The position numbers and the translations under genes were made by a program. DNA of 64,000 nucleotides from contig OY987307.1 in assembly GCA_963920635.1 (NCBI GenBank), forward strand, positions 21,839,735-21,903,734, written 5' to 3'. This stretch comes from Pseudeuparius sepicola. Taxonomy: Eukaryota; Arthropoda; Insecta; Coleoptera; Anthribidae. Each line of letters opens with the position of its first letter. Position 1 is the first letter of the stretch. The notes under the pieces were generated by a model. The model did not search any database. It saw nothing but the letters and a program-made list of their open reading frames with translations, and was not told the origin of the DNA. Shown in pieces: positions 55,767-64,000 of the stretch.

Positions 55767-56735
55767 TAGAGTAACCCGAATATGCAACACGCATATTTAG
55801 CATATTTAGCATATTATATGCATTTTTTTAAATATTTGCATATATCCTTAAAATATGGCATATTGTGCATAATTGAAAGAATTTAGGATAATTTAAATCT
55901 TTGGCAGGCGTTTCATTCATTTTTGGGAACAGCGGTCGGTGTCTAGGTAGGTACCTGGTTTTCCCAAAATAATACAGGAAAATTATAATTTTATGGGCAC
56001 CAATCCTGGTGATCTGAAAACGAATAAAGTAGGAATTTATACCTATTTAATAAACTAGGATTACTGAAAAGAACAGAATAAATTATAAATAGGTAAATAT
56101 TTATATACGAAGGATAATACATTTCTGCATTTTTGGAGAAATCTAATTTGCCATTAACCCGAAGTGTAGAAATGGCAAAACAATCTGAGGTTGCTTTTCA
56201 AAATGTCACAGTTAAAATTGGGGGCAAAATATTTCAAAAATTTAGAAATGTGATGGGAAAAAAAATAGTGGGTTTTAGTTTCTTTCTGTGATAGTGAGCA
56301 ATTTTAAAAGTGCACCTCTTACATCGGTTGATGTGGAAAGGAGTTTCTCCATTTATAAATTTTTATATTCTGATAGAAGACAAATTTTTTTAGTTGAGAA
56401 TTTTGAGCAACATTTAGTGGTTTATTTTTTTTACAACTAAATTTCAACCAGATTTTTATAATTTATAATAAATGCATATTTAGATTTAGTTCAATCGCCC
56501 TGTATGTAGAAAATTTAAAATAAAATATTGTTACTTTTACTATGTATAAATGCATTTAGATATTTGTATGTACATTTTATATGTTTATTTGTAAATGAAA
56601 CAATAAATTTATATTTTCAAAGTATTTCTTAAATTGCATATTATTTTCAACATTTTCCTGCATATTTTAACTAAATTATTTGCATATTTATGCGCATATT
56701 TTTAGGGTTTCGACTTGCATATTTGGGTTACTCTA
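55767..56735 (+). mobile_element. hAT element with GCATATT subterminal repeats
   Basis: Ends TAGAGTAACCC with an exact 8-bp duplication ATAATAAT (55759-55766 and 56736-56743). Both ends carry several GCATATT/TTGCATATT motifs over about 100 bp, as expected for transposase binding arrays. At 969 bp it is internally deleted and keeps only the transposase C-terminus. Confidence 0.9.
56281..56443 (+). pseudogene. hAT transposase C-terminal fragment
   Basis: Reads SNFKSAPLTSVDVERSFS, IYKFLYSDRRQIF, then LVENFEQHLVVY and a stop. The pattern P.TSVDVERSFS.YK..LSDRR..F..EN...LV is the hAT dimerisation domain. A TAG precedes it. Boundaries are approximate. Confidence 0.85.
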
Positions 56736-56743
56736 ATAATAAT

Positions 56744-57234
56744 CAATCTTTATTTTTTACATATTATTTTTCCACAATTTCGTATTGGAAAAACGAGACG
56801 TGAAAGGGATGATTCCATTCCACCTCCCCGCCGCTAACTGTTCCATAAATTAAAAAGGATTGAACTTCAACGCTGCTATTTTTCTTCCTCCCATAGTTTT
56901 TAAAACTTGTATAAAACTCGGGCAGATTTATCCAGCAGCTCAACAATCTATCATGGTAATCCTGGCCGGACGTATTTCATTTCTGGCGTTTGCCTTAGCC
57001 AGGTCGAGACTAGAGGCATTTTAAACCGGAAGTTTCGCTCCAGAAATACACCCTGGAAAGTTCCATTTAAGAAAATTAATTAAAACTTGCCGGGGTTGCT
57101 TTGCAATATAAAAAGCACGACGGTAGGGTAGTTTATCAATTTCCCCCCATATAATCAAGTAGCACGGAGCTAAATTACATTTTAAACAATGCTGACAACT
57201 TCTGCCGCAACTTCAGTGCTTTCTGTATACTATA
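56744..57234. other. unassigned sequence
   Basis: Contains the third dispersed GAAAATTAATTA repeat (57030-57150). The open frame at 56764-56946 is not recognised. Confidence 0.4.
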
Positions 57235-57756
57235 TACAGGGTGAGTTTTTTTCGATGACCACTATGGGGATCTCGGAAACTAGCAGAGCTAGAACAAAAA
57301 TTAAATGGGGAAAGAATTGCCGTTTTGAATGCTGAATCTAATGCCCCTTTTGGATTTTTAGAAAAGTTGATGGCTCACTAGATATTTTGCTATTTCATCA
57401 GATCTCTGTATAGCTCCGTTATTTCTGATTGTACAGAAAAACTGTAGAGACAAAAATTGTAGATAATTTTGGGCTTAATAGGATGATCTGATCCAATTTT
57501 TTATGTTGCTTCTGATTTTTGAGATATGACATGAACTCGTGTTTTTTTTTAAATCTAAATCATAGTTGGCTGTGGCCTAATCAAATCGGCCATTTTTTAA
57601 GCTCAAAGATATGATACTCGGCATAGTTATTATAAAAAATAAAAGAGGTATGGCTATAATTTTCTGATTTTTTTTAAATTTCCACATAGTCAGCCATGGA
57701 ATATTTTCATAACTACGTTCTATTTTATAATTAGACATACTTCAAGCTTCCTAATT
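57235..57756 (+). mobile_element. solo arm of the 47860-type mariner-like element
   Basis: TACAGGGTGAGTTTTTTTCGA through the arm to TAGACATACTTCAAGCTTCC, closely matching 47860-48370. The opposite arm and transposase are absent. Confidence 0.85.
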
Positions 57757-57900
57757 TTTGTCGACCTGATGAATCGATCCAGCATGGTCCCGAAGGCAAA
57801 GGCCCCACCGAGGTTTGGCTAAAATTATTTTTTGAAAATTCGGCCCTTCGATTTTGGGGGTTTTGGACAATTTTAAATATCTAGATAAGATGTAATTAAA

Positions 57901-58564
57901 CAGGGTGTTTCTTAATAGCATGCTAATACTTAAGGGGGTTATTCTTGGGTCCATTTTGAGAAAAAAACCTCATACGAACATATGTCCTAAAAGTCTTAAC
58001 TTTTGAAAATATTCTTTTTTTTATTATAATTTTGGTGTTACCCTAGATATTTTTGTGAAATTTGGTACATGCCTTATATGAATCAAGATGCATTTTCTGA
58101 TGTACAAACAATTTTATTACTTTTACCAGTGGCGTCTGTACTGGTTTTGAATTGAATATTTTTAAAGAAAAATATGTTACGCCACTGCCTTTTATTAAAG
58201 TAAAAATTATTTTTGAAATCCCCATTCCTTTCTGAGCAAATGAGGTCTCTTGATCTTTTTTGATTAAAAAAATAACACTCATTCATTTGCATCTTGGTGT
58301 AAAACTAGATATTAACAATTATTCAAAACGATCCAGTTAGCAAGAAGCAGATTTTATTTTGTAAACATAAACAGTTTTGTCTACCTAGTCTAGTTGTCAC
58401 GTATTTAAGTCATTAACACTTACATTAACTTGGTCCAATTTTAACACCCTGTATCTCAAAAGTTAAGACGTTTAGGACATATATGTTTATATGAAGTTTT
58501 TTTCTCAAAATGTACCCAAGAATAACCGCCTTAAGTATTAGCATGTTATTAAGAAACACCCCCT
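57901..58564. mobile_element. 664-bp inverted-repeat element, CAGGGTGTTTCTTAATA ends
   Basis: Arms of about 115 bp (CAGGGTGTTTCTTAATAGCA at left, partner ending AAGAAACACCCCCTA). The loop has no coding. Flanking TA is imperfect at the left. Confidence 0.75.
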
Positions 58565-59993
58565 ATAACTAAAATTTAATTTAATACCTAGTAATAAATA
58601 AATATCGCAGTTTCGAAAGCCACGTCTTCCGTTAAAATAGCCATAAGGGAGTCCTTGGCAGGCTGACCTACTTCCCCCCCTTTATGGAATCTTTGCTATC
58701 CAAATTGGGAATAAAGTTTGCAAACATAACTTGTAATTCCAATTTTTCCGGATGAAATAATTCAGGTTTTTATCTGCAGCTTGGCAGCACGCAAATCTTA
58801 AAATATCTTTCAAGAGCTTTTTGGCTGCATACACTAGTTTCAGTTTTAAAATGTACAAACTCCTTTAACGTGGCATGATCTTTGATTTATTTATTCTCCG
58901 AAAGCTCAGAAAACAAATTTGTTGAAGTTATTTTTTAAGTTACACGTTTAAAGTTTCGTTCATTCACTGTTAAGAATTTATGAATTTTCCAGGCAACTTG
59001 AAAAAGTTGTCTTTCGATCAGTTTGGTGGCGAAAAACCCAATTAAAAATTAAATATACCTATCCCTTTTCTACTTATTTTATTTCTCATTATTACGGATA
59101 TATTCCTACACATTCTTCGCCTGGCCTGATGACACCTTTAGAATTGCCAGTAGTATTAGGTATGGTAAAAGATTTCTTCGCGCCACTTGCCTAACTAAAC
59201 CTTTCATACCTACTGTTGTCCAGTGTTGCCAGTTATGTTTTATTTTATTTGAAAGCATATTCTGATGATAAAACTCGGTACTGCACTGATCCAAAAATTA
59301 TGTTTTGTTGGCAGTTTTCAGGCGGGTTTCCATGCTCTACTGGAAACCAGTTTAATAAATTATTACACTCACTGATGCTCGTGGAGCTCGTTCTAGTGGT
59401 GGTGCAAAAGCATATAAAATGGTGGTATTTCGGAGGGGGTTGAACCCCCAAACCCCTCCCCCCTCATATACGGCCCTGCACATTAGTACGGAACACCCTG
59501 TATTCTCGTGATAATAAGAGTTATGAAACAGAAGATCATCCTGGGTTCTTCATAATATGAAATAGTGAGTCATAAATTGCAAACTATCCGTTTTGTTACC
59601 TATGATTTTAGTTTCCGTTTTTGTATTATTGATTTGTGAAATTTTTTAGTCTTCTTCTTATACTTAGCAATACTTATGTCACTAAGAATCAACTATACCT
59701 GCAAGTCCTGCGAAGAAAGAGCCGCTTGAGAGACAAATCGTTCCCACTTATATTGTCCATTAACGTAATGGATAGTTTTTATGTGAGGAAACGACTTCCT
59801 TTATCCATAAAAGTAATGTGCTGTTGGATCGATAGTCCTATGCTCACTCAGTGTAAATCGACATTGCCGTTTAAATAAAATTAGAATACAGAAATGGACA
59901 CCTGAGGCACCATCTATTATTTGAACTTTACGTATAAGTATTCCAAAGCTCACGTTTTTTAAAGTTCTTTATACTTTATTATATCCATATCAT
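58565..59993. other. unassigned sequence with a hAT-like terminus
   Basis: At 59430-59478 GAGGGGGTTGAACCCCC and CCCCTCCCCCC precede CGGCCCTG, resembling the G/C-run ends of hAT elements in this window, but no left partner was located. A CACCCTGTAT end lies at 59493. Open frames here are not recognised. Confidence 0.45.
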
Positions 59994-60178
59994 CGTTGAC
60001 TGATATATTATTAAAGACTACTCACGGCTGTCACGTCTGACACATTTTTGGCTCACCATGCGCTTTCCGGGGATAAATTACAATGCAGAATACATTGTTA
60101 GCCATGAGAGCCATCTGTTTTCCAGGACATAAAGCTATAGCCGTGCGAAGTCTTTATAGATAGGTACGTCAGTCAACG
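59994..60178. mobile_element. palindromic MITE, CGTTGACTGACG ends, second copy
   Basis: 185 bp, close to 39459-39639 in inverted orientation. Flanked by ATATCAT at 59987-59993 and 60179-60185, an exact 7-bp duplication. Confidence 0.9.
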
Positions 60179-60185
60179 ATATCAT

Positions 60186-61374
60186 GCTTAACATGATAAT
60201 AATTAAACTAAAAAGAGTATAGAATCCAAATTGTATTTTTCAATTTCAAGTATTGCAACTTGTAGGTAGGTACTTAAGTATTACAAGCTCGTCTCGTTAT
60301 TTTAGATAACATAAATCCCCCCTAAACGAATCGCTAATTCGATCGGATTTTTCCGAATCACGAAAACTCCTACCATTAAAAGTCGTTTCATATCAGAGAC
60401 CATCTGGCAGAATTTCCACCCCGTCTTCGTAAATATCAAATTACACAAGCAGCGAATTCAAAATCTGCCCGGGGCCTAACACGACGTAATTTATTCTGGG
60501 AAGAAATATTTAATCGCTACTGGAAATATGTGCGCTCATTTTGAGGATATTTGAGAGAGACCTGAACGATAACACATTAAAAAATACTTGCAAAGTGGTT
60601 TTTGAATGGAATAATATGTTTCTGACATCGCTTTAGAACCCTCCTTGCATATCTACTTGAACAACATGAAGCTACTACAGTATAATAAACCAATATCCCA
60701 ACTAGTAGTTAATCAGAAAAATATCTATCTCTCCTTTCAGTCTTACTCAAGCTCGTTGTACCTTATTTTAGCACAAAACCGCACATGACCGTACACAATA
60801 GTTTTGTAAAAGAGTTAGATATACTTTTATTATAACATGGTGTTTGTTTAAATACCATCCCCTACTATGGTTAATCAAGGATTTCCTGGTGTCTTCGCAG
60901 TTCGCCTAAAGGAGATTTCAGTGAGGTCACGCGTCACTTCCGCTGCAGAACCCGCTTTGTATACCTACTGAGAAATCACTTGTCGAGTGATTCCAAAAAC
61001 TTCCTACCTATAAAAGACAGTAAATTCTTCATTAGATAAATATCACAAATTTTCCAATTTTCCCTATAAAAAAATCATTTCATTTACAAACAGTCTGTCC
61101 TAATTTCCACGCATTAAGTCGTAAATATTACACAAACGGTAAATTTTAATTATGAAGGCGAACATTGCGTATTTTGCCAGGAAAATATTTAATCAAATCG
61201 CCCCGTCAGTGTATCCTACCATAAACAGAGTCATTAACTGTTTTTCATGTGGATTTTAGAGGGGGCCGAACGATTAGGCAGATAAAATAGTGATAAACTG
61301 GTTTTCAGAAGGAAACAAATAGTTGTTTATCTGCAGGGTGTCCCAGTTAAAATGATAATACCGATTTTCTCGGT
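60186..61374. other. unassigned intron sequence
   Basis: No gene. CTGCAGGGTGTCCCAGTTAA at 61333 is an end of the 24700-type repeat. Confidence 0.45.
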
Positions 61375-62105
61375 AATTTCATTCATTTCCCTCATACTGC
61401 TTGCATCCAAGAAGGTAGCTCCTTCCATAAAAACCCAACCAGTCATATGTCTCTGCTATAGCGATAATTGCACTTGTGCAAAACCAAAACGGTAATACCA
61501 CTTGTGCAATTAGTACTTCATTGCTTAGCAACCGCGAACCTGTTCGATACAAACACGTACTTCTTAAAATTGGTGTGTTTTTTACTGTTCTAAATTAAGC
61601 AGCTTATAAATTATGTTGCGGTATTATTAAGCATTTTATCAATGAATTTGTATAACTTTTACATTGCTAAATTGTTGTTATTAGACCTCCGTCTCCGTTT
61701 AAATTTATGGCACACAGGGTGTATAATAGCATTTGGTTTGGATATCCAAGCGTCACGTTGTTTGTTTACTCGAACGTTACTGTCGAAGATGTCAATAAAC
61801 TCGTTCAAAATGAGTCGTTTTGGAAATGAAAACAAAGAAAAAATTGATATAGAAATTAGTAAATCGTATTCGTGAAATAATCTCGACAAATACCACTCGT
61901 CCCTTAAATTTTTCTAGATAATTTTATTCTCAAGCGCTATTTTGCCCATTAGCAAAACCACTCGTACAAATTAGGCTTTTATTTTCAGAGTTACCTAAAA
62001 TAAAATAAAATTTTATCAGAAAATAAAAGCCCAATTTATACTCGTCATCTTTCTAGGCAAAATAGCGCTTACGAAAAAATTATTGATAAAATTTCCTCAC
62101 TTGTC
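61375..62105 (-). repeat. interspersed repeat with internal hairpins, copy 2
   Basis: Inverted copy of 28780-29465, slightly longer. The region 61905-62060 folds back on itself through AAAATAGCGCT and GGCTTTTATTTTC blocks. Confidence 0.75.
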
Positions 62106-62214
62106 ATATTATTACATACGATAAATTGATGGTTCAAAAACCGAACGGGTATAGATTTTCCGAAGAATTTAAATATAGCGACAAATTTAATATACGGTTG
62201 TTAAAAAGGTATTT

Positions 62215-62720
62215 CAAAAATAACCTTTTCCAAAAAATTGTGAAGTTGGATTTTAAGACGGAATACTAGTGATGAGAAATTTTTGGTTTTCATTTTTTAC
62301 TTCCGGTTTGACCGGAAGTCAGCATTACTTGGTCAGATTTTTGAGACACCCTGTATATATTTGGAGTATTTTAAGTTAATTGTCTTCTTTCAATTTCAAC
62401 CATATATAGTTTGGTATAATTATTATTAACATATTTTCATCATTCCATGCAAAGATATATTATCATTTTTGACGAAATTTATCAAAAAATGAAAATTCGC
62501 TGCTTGGCTATTTTTAGAGATAACTATATAAAATTACATATGATTGAAATTGGTAGAATAAAAGAAAGTTTCAAAAACCATAAAATATACAGAGTGTCTC
62601 AAAAAGATGACCAAGTGATGCAACTGGAAGTGAGAAATGGAAACCGAAAATTTCCAAATCCAACTTCAAAATTTTTTGTAAAAGGGTATTTATTAAAAAA
62701 AAATAAAAAAACCTTGTTCG
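62215..62720. repeat. inverted pair of mariner-like arms facing each other
   Basis: The left arm ends CACCCTGTATATA near 62356 and the right arm starts TATACAGAGTGTCTC near 62590, sharing AATCCAACTTCA and GTCTCAAAAA. Between them lies the 24700-type core (62497-62560). Confidence 0.6.
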
Positions 62721-62860
62721 TAAAAAAATTGAAATACGATCAGACCGTGAAAATTTTTTTATTGCTCTGTTTCCGTGAAAGCCTGAAAAAGCCTATTTTA
62801 CATTATTACTAATGCAGGTGAAAATTAGTTGTTTTCAAAGAAGTATAATGAAAATAAACA

Positions 62861-63669
62861 ATGACAAGGCCTGGCAGCTGAAAGCGATGAGTCATCCAAG
62901 GAAGGTGGGTCTAAGGCGCCAAATATAAATTTCAAGATGTCACCTTGGTAAAAAACACTTTAAAATTGTTGTTTATATATATCGTAGCTCATGGTTTTAC
63001 AACACGAATTATAATCTATGAGAATGAAAGACACATTTGCAAGGGCTTTTTGTGCATTTTAATATCTACCGGTAAAATTTTCGCAAATGCCAATTATTTC
63101 ATATTTGCGTGCCTAGATACAACTAAATTCGAATGAATAAAACCCTAAAACTACCTGATTTTAAGGTGGTTACGTTTAATCATGTAAAATTGTAAGGTAT
63201 AAAAGTCTCCAAACAATCCAAACCAAAACCACTTTTACCCTGGAAGACTGTGTAGGAACAAAATCTCTTTTAATAGCTTTAACCCATTTTTCGCTTAAAA
63301 TGGGGTCTTTAGGGTAGGAAAAAGGACCGCCTTTGTAGTTTCCCTTGCAGTTGGGAATGGAACACGTCCACGGCATGATTTAAATTCATCCGAAACTATA
63401 GACACAACCTAAAACCTATAAACTAAAATTGAATTTTAATCACTTTATTCTGAATCACTGCTGTTTTGCCACCATATTAATAAAATTCCACGTTCTATAT
63501 TACTAAAAAAAACACAGTCCAAAACACAATAAACACAACAAACGTTCTTTAAAAGAGGAAAATCGCCAGACAAGTAAATGTAAACAACTACAAGAAGCTA
63601 CCACGCTGTGATGACGTAGTGACGTTTCGCGTCGCCAGCTGGCGGGCCTTTATCATTGTGGCGGTGCCG
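62861..63669 (-). mobile_element. P-like non-autonomous element with THAP remnant, copy B
   Basis: Inverted copy of 51109-51925. The right terminus CGGTGCCG is intact at 63669. The other terminus has lost its outermost 11-12 bases (starts AATGACAAGG), so this copy is probably immobile. Confidence 0.78.
63176..63376 (-). pseudogene. THAP zinc-finger N-terminus of P-like transposase (copy B)
   Basis: Starts MPWTCSIPNCKGNYKGG, then PFSYPKDPILSEKWVKAIKR and DFVPTQSS. C-x4-C, the YPKDP and KW..AI.R blocks are the THAP fold. The downstream C-x2-H that completes the zinc site is lost at the internal deletion, after which the frame runs into the element's 3' part for 20 residues. It is DNA-binding in origin, but this fragment cannot make a full C2CH finger. 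Confidence 0.82.
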
Positions 63670-64000
63670 GCTAAATGCCCACTGATCGACGAACATCTAC
63701 TGAAATGTGTGTACATGACAGCTGGAGAGATCCAGATACCTTCAATGTCGGTCGGCGGAAAAACCACTTTATCACCCCCTTGTCCGTAATAGGACGGGCG
63801 TCTTCCCGAGAAGATAGATAAAGCGGATATGTCCGGTGGACAGAAGGAAGTTTTCCGACCGAATCGAACCGAAACTTCGACCGAACGTCGACGCGGACGC
63901 TTTGATTGAATTTTTCCCTTCCGGACTAAATTACGGCCCCAATCCAATTTAGATTCGGCGGGGTGCCGTGCGAAATTTGATATTTGATGGAGTTGTGTCA
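63670..64000. other. GC-richer unassigned sequence at window end
   Basis: Composition is closer to unique sequence than to the repeats. The minus frame 63588-63947 overlaps the P-like end and is not recognised. No rapsyn exon was seen. Confidence 0.35.

Larger units (their letters stand above)
25203..64000 (+). other. inferred next intron of the rapsyn-like gene (incomplete)
   Basis: It starts GTAAGTC. No exon with the expected TPR continuation was seen before the window ends, so the intron is inferred to exceed 38.8 kb. Contents are listed separately; an exon missed by eye remains possible. Confidence 0.5.

Noticed and set aside
1..64000. CRISPR arrays, operons, bacterial promoters or riboswitches
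   Set aside because: Repeats here are transposon ends without regular spacers, and the sequence is insect nuclear DNA with spliced exons.

Overview
The window is eukaryotic nuclear DNA from an insect. It is AT-rich, has GT-AG introns, and is packed with eukaryotic transposons (hAT, mariner/IS630-like, P-like with THAP finger, Harbinger-type MITEs, TTAA-specific elements, a Jockey/CR1-type LINE, a tRNA-derived SINE). Frequent TAGGTA/TACCTA motifs and many elements with CAGGGTG ends are common in several insect orders; I cannot resolve the order from sequence alone. There are no bacterial genes, operons or CRISPR arrays.

Host gene. The only convincing host coding sequence is on the + strand. 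Exon 25051-25202 encodes the first TPR-like repeat of a rapsyn homologue (the acetylcholine-receptor clustering protein family). A GC-rich open exon at 5505-5778 ends at a consensus donor in phase 0, and the rapsyn exon starts in phase 0, so I infer one gene whose exons are separated by a 19.3 kb intron. The remaining 38.8 kb downstream looks like the next intron; I found no further exon. Nearly everything else in the window is therefore probably intronic transposon sequence.

Layout. 1-5500: two related hAT ends/elements, a Harbinger-type MITE, mariner and YqaJ-like remnants, and a 380-bp repeat that abuts the first exon. 5779-25050 (intron): inverted-repeat elements, a truncated hAT copy (7269-8299), a 3.5-kb TTAA-flanked element (9087-12587), a THAP-like broken gene beside it, dispersed short repeats, a TA-flanked element with TATGAGAC motifs (18153-19119), and a nested stack at 19473-22812 that contains a mariner-like element and a 31-bp hAT insertion. 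25203-64000 (next intron): SINEs, palindromic elements (32460-33345, 42688-43388, 47860-49329, 57901-58564), the second TTAA element (33398-37148), the second hAT copy with a nested MITE (39001-40203), tandem TIR elements (44740-46893), a LINE fragment (49970-51101) cut by a P-like element (51109-51925), a hAT with GCATATT repeats (55767-56735), and a second P-like copy (62861-63669).

Most striking: insertions made of little more than two transposon ends that still have proper target duplications (31 bp at 21926 and 16 bp at 35795), and a set of long-armed palindromes, several of which keep a different slice of the same kind of mariner-like transposase between their arms. If this intron is transcribed, these palindromes would form long double-stranded RNA.
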